A model generated the notes under the pieces. That model saw only the letters and a program-made list of their open reading frames with translations, did no database searches and had not been told where the DNA came from. A DNA stretch of 64,000 bases from Microbacterium testaceum StLB037 (GTDB taxonomy: Bacteria > Actinomycetota > Actinomycetes > Actinomycetales > Microbacteriaceae): the NCBI RefSeq assembly GCF_000202635.1, contig NC_015125.1, positions 992,001 to 1,056,000 of the forward strand. Direction: 5' to 3'. Shown here in pieces: positions 46,434-55,423 of this stretch. Every line of letters starts with the position of its first letter. The stretch's first letter is position 1. A program made the position numbers and the translations under genes.

Positions 46434-46922
46434 TCAGGCGGGGAAGTCGGCCGGCTCGATCGGGCGCGCCTCGAAGAAGGTCTGCAGGACGATCGTCGTG
46501 CGCGTGTTCACGTGCGCGGCCGCGCGGATGTCACGGATCAGCGCCTCGAGATCACGCGGGGTCGGGACGCGGACGAACAGCATGTAGGCGGCTTCTCCCG
46601 CGATGGAGTGGCAGGCCTCGATCGCGGTGAGGTGCGCCAGCAGCTCCGGGGCGTTGTCGGGCTGCGCGGGGTCGAGGGGGGTGATCTCGACGAAGGCAGC
46701 GAGGGGGCGACCGAGCGCCTCGGCATCCAGGACCGGGCGGTACCCGCGCACGATGCCGCGCGCTTCGAGCCGGCGCAGTCTCGACTGCACGGCCGAGACG
46801 GACAGGCCCACGCGTTCGGAGAGGTGCGACAGTGTCGCTCGAGCATCGAGCGAGATCTCGCGGACGATCGCGGCGTCGACGGCGTCATCGAGGCGCGCCG
46901 GGCGAGCGGGGGCCTCGGTCAT
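46434..46922 (-). CDS. Lrp/AsnC-family transcriptional regulator
   Basis: 162 residues. An N-terminal winged helix-turn-helix (AIVREISLDARATLSHLSERVGLSVSAVQSRLRRLEARGIVRGY) is followed by the RAM ligand domain (AFVEITPL ... IAGEAAYMLFVRVPTPRDLEALIRDI ... TTIVLQTFFE). Such proteins sense amino acids and usually control the divergent neighbour and themselves. The neighbour here is the DUF6421 gene, 108 nt away. A leaderless start is suggested by TACTGT 7 nt before the ATG. Confidence 0.93.
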   Translation of the reverse strand: MTEAPARPARLDDAVDAAIVREISLDARATLSHLSERVGLSVSAVQSRLRRLEARGIVRGYRPVLDAEALGRPLAAFVEITPLDPAQPDNAPELLAHLTAIEACHSIAGEAAYMLFVRVPTPRDLEALIRDIRAAAHVNTRTTIVLQTFFEARPIEPADFPA

Positions 46923-46929
46923 GGGGTCG

Positions 46930-46987
46930 ACAGTACCAGGAGGCGCTCGCTCACCCCGTGCGGCATCTGTAAGTTTTCCGTTAGCAT
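46930..46987. promoter_or_regulatory. Divergent promoter region of the Lrp-type regulator and the DUF6421 gene
   Basis: TACTGT on the minus strand (46930-46935) serves the regulator. TAGCAT on the plus strand (46982-46987) is the best -10 for the DUF6421 gene. The AT-rich segment TAAGTTTTCCGTTAGCAT (46970-46987), rare in this GC-rich DNA, is a plausible Lrp-type operator. Confidence 0.4.
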
Positions 46988-47030
46988 GACACTCACGCAG
47001 GAATATTTACCGCGAAGACCGGAGGATGCC

Positions 47031-48428
47031 ATGACCACCGCGACGCCTTCCCGTGCCGCGCACGAGCTGCTCGACGGGCGCCCCGTCACCGAGGTCGAGC
47101 GCACCCCCGCCTGGGCACAGCTGAAGAACGCCACCGTCGCGCTGCAGGAGCTGCAGGCGAGCGACGGCTCTATCGCCGATCCGACGGCCGCCGCTCCCCT
47201 GCTCGACGACGTCGTCGAAGCCATCGAGGCCCTGGCGCCGCTGTTCCCCCACGACGCCACCTACCTCGAGGCCTCGGTGAGCGATTTCCGTCGGTGGCGA
47301 GCAGAAGGCCTGGGGGTCCCCGACTTCCTCGACTCGCTCGTGGCGTTCCAGCCGCAGGAGCACCGGGTCGACGGCATCCGTCACCTGGTCATCTTCCCGA
47401 TGTACACGCAGAACGGCTCGCGCGACCGCCACGTCGAGGCCGTGCTCGTCGAGGCGATCTGGCCCGAGTTCATCGCGCAGCTCGAGACCGAGTACACCAA
47501 CCGCCTGTTCGTCTCGCTGCGGCTGATCGACTTCACCCCCGGATACGACACCAACTCGGCCGTGCTCTTCCCCGAGACGGTGGCGATGCGCGAGATCCCG
47601 ACGTTCACGTGGGGCGCGATCTTCCAGGACCGAGAGGCTGCCCGCTACCGCCGCGTCACCCGCGCCGCCGCCGAGATCGCCAAGCTCGATCTGCCGGAGC
47701 CCGCCGCCCGCATGCTCGACGACCAGTCGCTCACGGAACAGACGTTCGTGATGTGGGACCTGATCCACGACCGGACCCACATGCGCGGCGACCTCCCCTT
47801 CGATCCGTTCATGATCAAGCAGCGGATGCCGTTCTTCCTCTACTCGCTCGAAGAGCTGCGCTGCGACCTGACCGCCTTCCGGGAATGCGTGGCGTTGCAA
47901 GCCCGCCTGTCCGCCCGGGACGACCTGGATGCCGCCGAGCAGGCGATCCTCGAGCAGGCCGGACTCGTGCAGTACGCGGTGATCTTCGACCGCATCTTCC
48001 GCTTCGCGATCACCGGGTCGCGCGTGCGCAACTACGACGGCCTCGGTGGCCAGCTGCTGTTCGCCTGGCTGCACCAGCGTCGGGTCCTGCACTGGACCGA
48101 TACGTCGCTGGCGTTCGACTGGGACGAGGTCCCCGCCGCGGTGATCGCCCTCGCCGACGCGATCGACGAGCTGTACTGGCGCTCGATCGACCGCCCCAAG
48201 ACGGCGCACTGGCTCGCGGCCTACGACCTCGTGCGCTCTGTCGTGACGCCGCATCCCGCGTCGGTGTGGGCGCGCGGGCTCTCTGACGAGGTGCTCGCGG
48301 GTCTGCCGAAGGGGTACACCGACGCGGTGCTCGATGACGAGTTCCCCCTGTCGATGTTCTTCGAGGCCCTGGAGAAGAAGATGCGCCCGGTCATCGCCTC
48401 GACGGAGGGCATCCGCGGCACGGACTGA
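47031..48428 (+). CDS. DUF6421 family protein (465 aa)
   Basis: A large soluble protein of a family known mainly in actinobacteria and without assigned function. It is mostly helical with conserved aromatic and charged stretches (RHLVIFPMYTQNGSRDRHVEAVLVEAIWPEF, FVMWDLIHDRTHMRGDLPFDPFMIKQRMPFFLYSLEELRCDLTAF, VRNYDGLGGQLLFAWLHQRRVLHWTD). The HDRTHMRGDLPFDPF segment with paired His residues could bind a metal, which is a guess. The ATG at 47031 has GGAGG 5 nt upstream; an earlier ATG at 46986 overlaps the proposed -10 and is less likely. It is divergent from an Lrp-type gene. Confidence 0.82.
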   Translation: MTTATPSRAAHELLDGRPVTEVERTPAWAQLKNATVALQELQASDGSIADPTAAAPLLDDVVEAIEALAPLFPHDATYLEASVSDFRRWRAEGLGVPDFLDSLVAFQPQEHRVDGIRHLVIFPMYTQNGSRDRHVEAVLVEAIWPEFIAQLETEYTNRLFVSLRLIDFTPGYDTNSAVLFPETVAMREIPTFTWGAIFQDREAARYRRVTRAAAEIAKLDLPEPAARMLDDQSLTEQTFVMWDLIHDRTHMRGDLPFDPFMIKQRMPFFLYSLEELRCDLTAFRECVALQARLSARDDLDAAEQAILEQAGLVQYAVIFDRIFRFAITGSRVRNYDGLGGQLLFAWLHQRRVLHWTDTSLAFDWDEVPAAVIALADAIDELYWRSIDRPKTAHWLAAYDLVRSVVTPHPASVWARGLSDEVLAGLPKGYTDAVLDDEFPLSMFFEALEKKMRPVIASTEGIRGTD

Positions 48429-48596
48429 GCAGGCGTCGCCGCCCGAGCGTCTCGCCTGGCGGGAATTCTGCGGCCGAGCGTCCGGAACACGCCGTGAGGG
48501 CGAGGCGCGATGCGACGATTCTCGGGCGCTCGAGCGGGGGTCGGCGCGAACGGCCTCGACCTGACGCACGGAGAACGACAGACTGGGTGGGGGGCG

Positions 48597-49298
48597 ATGA
48601 TGACCGACGTGGTGGCCGTGGACGAAGGCGTCCGAGGACGGCTGGTTCTGCTGGCCGGCGGGACGAGTGCGGCAGGACGTGCCAGTGCGCGCGCGTTGCT
48701 CGCCGCGGGAGCCCGCGTCGTGGTGGTCGGCAGCGACCACGATCGTCTCAGGGGGGTGGCGGCGGAGATCCCCGGCGTCGAGGTCGAATGCTGCGATCTC
48801 ACCGACCCGGATGCCGTGGACGCCCTGCGCGATCGCGTGCACGCCGCGCTCGGCCCGGTCGACGGCGTCCTCCATCTGGTCGGCGGCTGGCGTGGCGGCG
48901 GGGGCCTCGTCGGACAGAGCGACGACGATTTCGCGTTCCTCCTCCGCTCGCTCACCGCCCTGCGACACGTGAGCCGCGCCTTCGACGACGATCTCGCGAC
49001 CTCGGATGCCGGGCGCCTGGCGATCGTCTCCTCCGCCTCGGTCGCACGCCCGCTCGCCGGCGGAGCCAACTACGCGACGGTCAAGGCGGCTTCGGAGACC
49101 TGGGTGCGGGCGGTCGGCCAGGGCTACGCGAAGCGGGCCCGCGATGAGGGCCGGGAGCCCACGGCAGCGGCCGTCATCTTCCGCGTGAAGAGTCTCGAGG
49201 GGCTCGAAGACGCTCTCGCGGCATCGTTCGTGGCGTTGTGGGACGACGACGCGGCGGCGTGGAACGACGTCGTCATCGGGATCGACGGACCCGACTGA
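48597..49298 (+). CDS. Short-chain dehydrogenase/reductase
   Basis: 233 residues. The Rossmann motif is LLAGGTSAAGRASARALLAAGARVVVV. The acidic D near CCDLTDPDA, the GVLHLVGGWRGGGG segment (NAG position), the catalytic Ser in VSSASVARPLAGG and Tyr-x3-Lys in NYATVKAASE are in the right order, so it should be active on an unknown substrate with NAD(P). The upstream in-frame ATG at 48510 gives an N-terminus unrelated to SDRs; I choose the ATG pair at 48597/48600 behind GGGTGGGGGG. Confidence 0.85.
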   Translation: MMTDVVAVDEGVRGRLVLLAGGTSAAGRASARALLAAGARVVVVGSDHDRLRGVAAEIPGVEVECCDLTDPDAVDALRDRVHAALGPVDGVLHLVGGWRGGGGLVGQSDDDFAFLLRSLTALRHVSRAFDDDLATSDAGRLAIVSSASVARPLAGGANYATVKAASETWVRAVGQGYAKRARDEGREPTAAAVIFRVKSLEGLEDALAASFVALWDDDAAAWNDVVIGIDGPD

Positions 49299-49308
49299 TC
49301 TCCCGGGC

Positions 49309-50791
49309 TCATAGCCGGCGCTCGTCGACGCTCGCCTGCGGTGTCGTCGCGTCGTCGATGCGCGGCGCCGCCTCGGCGGCCCCGGGTGGGGTCCCGTCGA
49401 CGACAGAGGCATCCGGCCCTCCCGTCTCGGCGACATCCGCGTTCACCTCGGCCGTCCGGTACTGGCGCGAGAGGGTGCGGTACGACCGGGTGAGGAACGC
49501 GAGCGAGGCCGCGACCACCATGAACAGGCCCGCGAAGACGAACACGAGCGCGATCCCCCGGGACGCGCCGTCGCCGAGCAGCCAGCCCCAGGTCGCGCGA
49601 CCGTCGCTTCCCTCCATGTAGGGGATGATCGCGAACTCGGCGATCGGAGCGATGAGGAACGACGTGATCGGGGCCGCGGCCGATTCGAAGGCGGCGGCGA
49701 AACCGAACACGCGCCCCTGGGTGGCGAAGGGGACGACCTTCTGGATCACCGTCTGCTCGGCGGCCTCGACGGGAGGGATGAGCGCCATGTAGACCCAGAT
49801 GCCGGCCACGTAGAGCCACCACCAGTCGCGCAGCGTGAAGATCGCCCAGCAGCCCCATGGCGATCACGATCCAGAGCATCGTGCGGATGGGGTTGCGGCC
49901 GAGACCGAACTTCGCGACCAGACCGCCACCGACGATGAAGCCCGTCGCGGTCACGCCGAGGACGACACCCCAGATCTGGACGTTGAAGAGCTCGAGTCCG
50001 TAGGGGTCCATCAGCGCCATGTACACGCCGCCGATGAGGTTGTTGAAGGTCGAGAAGATGAGGAGCGCGAAGAGCCCCGGGGCCGCGCGGACGGCGCGAA
50101 CCGCTCCGCGCAGATCGACCATCGGCCCCGGCTCGGCGCCCGCCGCCGGCTTCTCTTCGGGGATGCGGATCGTGAGCAGGTGCAAGAGGGCCACGAGGGT
50201 CAGGCCGATGGCGATGGCCAGCGTCCACCCCATGCCGAGGAAGCCGACCGAGAGGCCACTGAAGACGCTCGTGACGACGAATGCGAGTCCCTGCACGGTC
50301 CCCACGAGCCCGTTGGCATTCGCGTGGCGGTCGACGGGCACGAGGAGCGTGACGGTGGTCGAGAGGGCGATGTTGCGCATGTTCTCGACGACGGCGCCGG
50401 TCAGGATCACTCCCGCGAAGACCCAGAACCACGGACCGCCGAGATCGAGCAGAGCGGCTTCCGGGAACGCCAGCCAAAGCGCGCCGGCGATGAGGAACGC
50501 GGTGAGGGTCACGAGTCCGGAGAACAGCATGACGCGGTGCTTGCGGTGGCGGTCGACGATCGACCCGAAGACCATCGCGAACACGGCGAGCAGCAGCATG
50601 TACGCCCCGCCGACGATGCCCGTCGCCAGGACGGAACGCGTCTCGAGGTACACCCAGAAGGTGAGCGCGAACCACAGGAAGCTCGTGGTCACGTTGGCCG
50701 CGGCGGTGTTCACGAGAACCGCGAGGAACGTGCGGTTCCCGCCCACGGGTGCACCGGCGGCGGTAGCGGCGGAGGTCGGCTCGGGGGACAT
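49309..50791 (-). pseudogene. MFS transporter gene interrupted by a one-base frameshift
   Basis: The N-terminal ~314 residues are in one frame (50791 to ~49848, through ...NPIRTMLWIVIAMGLLG) and the C-terminal part in the next (from AIFTLRDWWWLYVAGIWVYM to ...QASVDERRL). Total length 1483 nt is 3 x 494 + 1, so removing one C from the run CCC at 49845-49847 restores a 493-residue MFS protein with about 12 helices. The two halves are otherwise intact, with no other stop, so the lesion is recent or a sequencing error. Start ATG 50791 is supported by TACCGT 6 nt upstream. The family recalls actinobacterial drug or macrolide exporters (MFS_3 type); the substrate is unknown. Confidence 0.85.
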
Positions 50792-50797
50792 AGCCAC

Positions 50798-50803
50798 ACG
50801 GTA
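50798..50803 (-). promoter_or_regulatory. -10 box TACCGT, leaderless start of the MFS gene
   Basis: TACCGT on the minus strand, 6 nt before the ATG at 50791. Confidence 0.45.
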
Positions 50804-50932
50804 GACCCGACCTCCGACATCGACCAGACCCGGTCGGCGCAGGAGACTCGGAGCGGGCGCGCCGGGGCCGTGATGCGCCCGCGCCCGCCGAGGGCCGGGC
50901 GTCTTCCCCGGAGGGCCGAGCGTCGCGGGACG

Positions 50933-53900
50933 TCAGTCCAGCAGGCTCCGGATGTCGTCCGCGGTGAGCCGGGGGCCGCTCGCGAAGGAGCCTCCCTCGT
51001 CGGCGCCTCCGTCGAGCACCCGAGAGAACAGCTCGGCCTTGGCCTCGCGGAGGGCGACGACCTTCTGCTCCACGGTGTCGGAGGAGACCAGGCGGTAGAC
51101 GATCACCGGGCGGGTCTGCCCGATGCGGTGAGCGCGATCGATCGCTTGATCCTCGACCGCGGGGTTCCACCAGGGATCCAGTAGCACCACGTAGTCGGCC
51201 TCGACCAGGTTGAGGCCGACGCCGCCCGCCTTCAGCGACACGAAGAAGGCCGGGTCGTCGCCGTCTCGGAAGCGGTCGATCTCGGCCTGGCGGTTCGTCG
51301 TGGTGCCGTCGAGGTATCCCGAGGCGAGCCCGGCATCCGTGCAGCGCTGACGCGCGGCGCGGAGGAATCGCGTGAACTGGCTCAGCACGAGGACGCGGTG
51401 CCCCTCGGCGGCGGCCTCGACCAGCAGCTCCTCCAGGGCGTCGAGCTTCGCCGAGGGCGCCTCCCCCTCGTCGACCAGCGCGGGGTCGAGCGCCAGCTGA
51501 CGCAGCATGGTCAACGAGCGGAAGATCGCGAAGCTGTTGCCCTCGGCGTCGTCGAGCAGTCCCAGGAGCCGCTGGCGCTCCCGGTGGAAGCGGCGGTCGT
51601 AGAGCTTGCGGTGCGTCGGGTGGAGGGACACCTCGACGATCGTCTCCTGTTTCGGGGGGAGCTCCGCCGCGACGAGATCTTTCGTCCGTCGCAGGAGGAA
51701 CGGCCGGATGCGCCGGCGCAGGAGGTCGAGGCGGGCGGCATCCGAATGCTTCTCGATCGGCGTGCGGTAGAGCGTGGTGAAGGACTCCCGTGTTCCCAGC
51801 AGCCCCGGGGCGACGAGCGACATGAGGGCCCAGAGCTCGAGGAGGTTGTTCTCCATCGGGGTGCCCGTGATGACGAGCGTGAACGGCACCGACAGCGCCC
51901 GGGCGGCGCGGTAGCCCCGCGAAGCGGGGTTCTTGATCTGCTGCGCCTCGTCGAGCACCAGACCGGACCACGAAACGTCGGCGTACTGCTCCTGTTCGAG
52001 CCGGAACAGCGCGTAGCTGGTGACGACGACGTGAGCCCCCGTGACGGTCTCGGCGATGCTCGCGCCGCGCCGCGCCTGCGTCGACGTCACGACGCGGACG
52101 TCGAGTCCGGGGGCGAAGGTCGCGCATTCCCGGGCCCAGTTGCCCACGACGCTCGTCGGGGCGACGATGAGGAACGGAGCCATCTCGGGCTCCGCGGCGC
52201 GCGCCGCCTCCATCATCGCGATCGTCTGCACGGTCTTGCCGAGTCCCATGTCGTCCGCGAGGATGCCGCCGAGTCCCTGCGTCCGCAGGAAGTGCAGCCA
52301 GTCCAGACCCGTGCGCTGATAGTCGCGCAAGGTCGCGCGGAGGCCCTCAGGGGGATCGACGGGCTCCAGGGCGGCCTCGTCGGTGAGCCCGCGTACCCGC
52401 AGCCACCACTCGGCCTCCTGCGCCGCGATCATGCCGAGCTCGGACAGGTCGTCCCACAGCCCGACGTTGTACCGGTTCAGCTTCAGCTGAGCGCCTGGCC
52501 GGTCGGCGAGGGTCCGCGCCTCGTCGATGACGGCACGCAGACGAGCGAACTCGGGGGTGTCGAGGCGCACGTACTCGCCGTCGCCGAGGAAGAGGACGCG
52601 ATCGCCGAGCGCGAGGGCGGTGTAGAGATCGGTGAAGTCCACCTCGGCACCGCCGACGCTCACGCGCGCGTTCAGGTCGAACCAGTCGCTGCCGTCGTCG
52701 GCCGTGGTGCTCAGCTCGACGACCGGAGCCTCGGTGGCGGCCCGATACGTCGGCCCCGCACCGGTCACGGTCACGCGCACGTGGTCGATCGCCCGCAGCT
52801 GCGGCACGATCTCGACGCTGAGGATCGCGGCGACGGCGGGGACCAGCACCCGTGGCGGGGTGGTTCCCGACGAGAACGGCCGGGGCAGCTCGAGGCGCGC
52901 CTCGTTCGCGATGACCGACACGGCGTCCCACACGAAGCGCTCATGCTCGTCGTGGCGGCGACCGCGTGTCGGCGAACGGTCCCATCGGGACGCGACCGAC
53001 GTCTCGCCATCGCGATGCTCGACGATGAGCTCCAGCACGGGAAGAGGCGGGGCGGGCACCTCGACGGTCCCGCGGGGGGACACCACCGGCGCGTCGAGCT
53101 GGAGGCGAGGCACATAGTCGTGCAGGAACGCACCGGCCGTCGCCTCGTCGACCGTGAGAGCGCTCGTGCGGGCGAGGAGGCCGCGTAGCGGGCCCGAGGC
53201 GGGGCTCGACAGGCGCGCCAGCGTGATGTGCTCGTCGTCGCCGTCACGGTCGGCGACGAACGCCACCGCGACCGCGGGATCGCCCACGACCCACGACGGC
53301 CGAGCGGCGACGTCGTCGTCGACTCCCTCGACGACTCCGCGAACCTGCAGGCCCGATCCCCGTCGCTCGAGCGACACCGCGGCGCGGACCGGCTCGTCCG
53401 GGATCAGGACCGGATGATGAGCCCCCGCGCCGGACACGATCGGGACTCCGGCGGCACTGACGGCCTCGAGCTGCATCCAGAGCGAGTGCGGAGGGACGGC
53501 GGAGAGTGGCATCCATTCGTCGGAGAGGAAGGCTCCGGGACCGGATCGGCCGAGTCGCCCCAGGCTGTCGAGGGCCGCACGCGCCTCCGGCGCCGCCGGG
53601 AGCGTCGCCAGAGCCGGCCAGCCGGCGCGGCCCTTGATCCAGGTGCCGCGGGTGCCGCGCACACCGGGACGCGCGGTGAGCGTCAGCGCGGTGCTGCGCC
53701 CGTGGCCGCCGCCGCGTCGGATCGAGAGGAAGAGACAGAGCTCGAAGGGCGGCTCGTCGTCGGTCGCGGGAGCCGCGAGGAAGAGCTCGTCGAGGGTGCG
53801 CTGCCACTCGGGCCGGGGCGGGCGGCCCGCGGAGATCATCCGGTCGAGAAGAACGAGGGCGGCCGCACAGGAATGCTCGCATTCGGGGCCGCGCCCGCAG

Positions 53901-54124
53901 GAGCACCAGCCGGACAGCCGCGAGAAGTCGGCGGAGACCCGCACCTCGAGGTGCTCGTACCCCGCCGCGCCGAAGGACTGGGCCGAGACGACCAGGACGT
54001 CGCCGATTGTCTTCGCGTCGCCGACCTCGACCGAGCCGTAGACGAGGAGCCGGTCGGCGCGCGTCATCGCTGCCGGGGAGAACATCTCGCCGGCGATACT
54101 GAGCGCTTCGGGGTCCAGCTGCAT
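50933..54124 (-). CDS. SWIM zinc-finger SNF2-family helicase/ATPase
   Basis: 1063 residues. The N-terminal SWIM zinc finger is CSCGRGPECEHSCAA (~73-87); a bacterial SNF2-associated region (~130-590) precedes the ATPase core. The core shows motif I DDMGLGKT, motif II LDEAQQIKN (a DEAQ box), motif III ITGTPMENN, motif V SLKAGGVGLNL and motif VI DRAHRIGQTRPV. Such proteins are double-stranded DNA translocases of the RapA/HepA-related SNF2 group in bacteria; the exact role is unknown. It is a single gene, divergent from the threonine aldolase gene, with an ATG start. Confidence 0.93.
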   Translation of the reverse strand: MQLDPEALSIAGEMFSPAAMTRADRLLVYGSVEVGDAKTIGDVLVVSAQSFGAAGYEHLEVRVSADFSRLSGWCSCGRGPECEHSCAAALVLLDRMISAGRPPRPEWQRTLDELFLAAPATDDEPPFELCLFLSIRRGGGHGRSTALTLTARPGVRGTRGTWIKGRAGWPALATLPAAPEARAALDSLGRLGRSGPGAFLSDEWMPLSAVPPHSLWMQLEAVSAAGVPIVSGAGAHHPVLIPDEPVRAAVSLERRGSGLQVRGVVEGVDDDVAARPSWVVGDPAVAVAFVADRDGDDEHITLARLSSPASGPLRGLLARTSALTVDEATAGAFLHDYVPRLQLDAPVVSPRGTVEVPAPPLPVLELIVEHRDGETSVASRWDRSPTRGRRHDEHERFVWDAVSVIANEARLELPRPFSSGTTPPRVLVPAVAAILSVEIVPQLRAIDHVRVTVTGAGPTYRAATEAPVVELSTTADDGSDWFDLNARVSVGGAEVDFTDLYTALALGDRVLFLGDGEYVRLDTPEFARLRAVIDEARTLADRPGAQLKLNRYNVGLWDDLSELGMIAAQEAEWWLRVRGLTDEAALEPVDPPEGLRATLRDYQRTGLDWLHFLRTQGLGGILADDMGLGKTVQTIAMMEAARAAEPEMAPFLIVAPTSVVGNWARECATFAPGLDVRVVTSTQARRGASIAETVTGAHVVVTSYALFRLEQEQYADVSWSGLVLDEAQQIKNPASRGYRAARALSVPFTLVITGTPMENNLLELWALMSLVAPGLLGTRESFTTLYRTPIEKHSDAARLDLLRRRIRPFLLRRTKDLVAAELPPKQETIVEVSLHPTHRKLYDRRFHRERQRLLGLLDDAEGNSFAIFRSLTMLRQLALDPALVDEGEAPSAKLDALEELLVEAAAEGHRVLVLSQFTRFLRAARQRCTDAGLASGYLDGTTTNRQAEIDRFRDGDDPAFFVSLKAGGVGLNLVEADYVVLLDPWWNPAVEDQAIDRAHRIGQTRPVIVYRLVSSDTVEQKVVALREAKAELFSRVLDGGADEGGSFASGPRLTADDIRSLLD

Positions 54125-54222
54125 CCCCTCATTCTCGTCGGGGCTTCCGACACGCGAGCACGGCTCGACTCCGAACGGGGAAGGATCGCGGATCTCCGCC
54201 GCGGGGGAGGAAGGGCGAAAGT

Positions 54223-54228
54223 TAGGCT
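54223..54228 (+). promoter_or_regulatory. -10 box TAGGCT, leaderless start at 54235
   Basis: TAGGCT ends 6 nt before the GTG at 54235. Confidence 0.5.
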
Positions 54229-54234
54229 GGACGG

Positions 54235-55302
54235 GTGACTTCCCTCCACGACGCGTCGGTGCGCGGCTTCGCCTCCGACAACTATTCCGGCATCCACCCC
54301 GACGTCCTGGCGGCGATCGCCGCCGCCAACGCGGGCCACCAGGTCGCGTACGGCGAAGACGTCTACACCGCCCGTCTGCACGAGCTCTTCGTCGGCCTCC
54401 TCGGCGACGGGGTCGAGGCCTACCCGGTCTTCAACGGCACGGGGGCGAACGTCGTGGGGCTGCAGTCGATGCTTCCGCGCTGGGGCGCGGTGATCTCGGC
54501 ATCCACCGCGCACATCAACGTCGACGAGGGCGGCGCCCCGGAGCGTGTCGGCGGCATCAAGCTGCTCACCGTCCCCACCGATGACGGCAAGCTCACCCCC
54601 GAGCTCGTCGACCGCGAGGCCTGGGGCTGGGGCGACGAGCACCGTGCCCAGCCGCTCGTCGTCTCGATCACGCAGTCGACCGAGCTCGGCACGCTCTACT
54701 CCGTCGACGAGATCCGCGCTCTCGCTGATCACGCCCACGGTCACGGCATGCGGCTGCACATGGACGGCGCGCGGATCTCCAACGCGGCGGCCGCGCTCGA
54801 CGTCCCCCTGCGCGCCTTCACCCGCGACGCGGGCGTCGACGTGCTGAGCTTCGGCGGCACGAAGAACGGCGCGATGATCGGCGAGGCCATCGTGGTGCTC
54901 GACCCCGCGGCATCCACGGGGCTCACCTACCTGCGCAAGCTCGACATGCAACTGTCGAGCAAGATGCGCTTCGTCTCGGCTCAGCTGGTCGCGCTGCTCG
55001 AGAACGACCTGTGGCTGCGCAACGCGCGCCACTCGAACGCGATGGCCCAGCGACTGCGCGCGGGCGTCGAGGCGGGTCTCGCCAACGGGTCCATCCAGGG
55101 CGTCGAGTTCACCCAGCCCACCCAGGCGAACGGTGTGTTCGCGACCCTGCCGGTGGGGGTCGCCGACCGTCTGCGCCAGAGCTTCCGCTTCTACGATTGG
55201 GACGAGCTGCGCCGCGAGGTGCGGTGGATGTGCTCCTTCGACACGACCGAGGCCGACATCGACGCCTTCGTCGCGGCGATCGCGCGCGAGACCACCGCCT
55301 GA
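54235..55302 (+). CDS. ltaE: L-threonine aldolase family PLP enzyme
   Basis: 355 residues. A fold-type I PLP enzyme: ASDNYSGIHPDVLAAI at the N-terminus, FNGTGANVVGL, HINVDEGGAP, the Asp-binding strand RLHMDGARISNA and the PLP lysine in LSFGGTKNGAM. It would cleave L-threonine or allo-threonine to glycine and acetaldehyde; related beta-hydroxy amino acids are possible substrates. The GTG start is supported by a -10 box 6 nt upstream. It converges with the M3 peptidase gene across a strong bidirectional terminator. Confidence 0.92.
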   Translation: MTSLHDASVRGFASDNYSGIHPDVLAAIAAANAGHQVAYGEDVYTARLHELFVGLLGDGVEAYPVFNGTGANVVGLQSMLPRWGAVISASTAHINVDEGGAPERVGGIKLLTVPTDDGKLTPELVDREAWGWGDEHRAQPLVVSITQSTELGTLYSVDEIRALADHAHGHGMRLHMDGARISNAAAALDVPLRAFTRDAGVDVLSFGGTKNGAMIGEAIVVLDPAASTGLTYLRKLDMQLSSKMRFVSAQLVALLENDLWLRNARHSNAMAQRLRAGVEAGLANGSIQGVEFTQPTQANGVFATLPVGVADRLRQSFRFYDWDELRREVRWMCSFDTTEADIDAFVAAIARETTA

Positions 55303-55377
55303 CACCCGCACGCTCCCCCGATGGACGGAGCCCGGCCGCCGGCGAGCGGGCACGACGGCTCCCTCCCGACGTCGAGC

Positions 55378-55418
55378 CGAGGGCCGCGGCATCCCGATTC
55401 AGGATGCCGCGGCCCTCG
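55378..55418. terminator. Bidirectional terminator between convergent genes
   Basis: A perfect 17-bp stem (55378-55394 and 55402-55418) with a 7-nt loop lies between the threonine aldolase stop (55302) and the M3 peptidase stop (55424). It includes GGCATCC in one arm and GGATGCC in the other. Confidence 0.85.
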
Positions 55419-55423
55419 TCGTC

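Noticed and set aside
49840..49860. Programmed frameshift in the MFS gene
   Set aside because: The site has no slippery heptamer, stimulatory structure or precedent in MFS genes; mutation or sequencing error is simpler.
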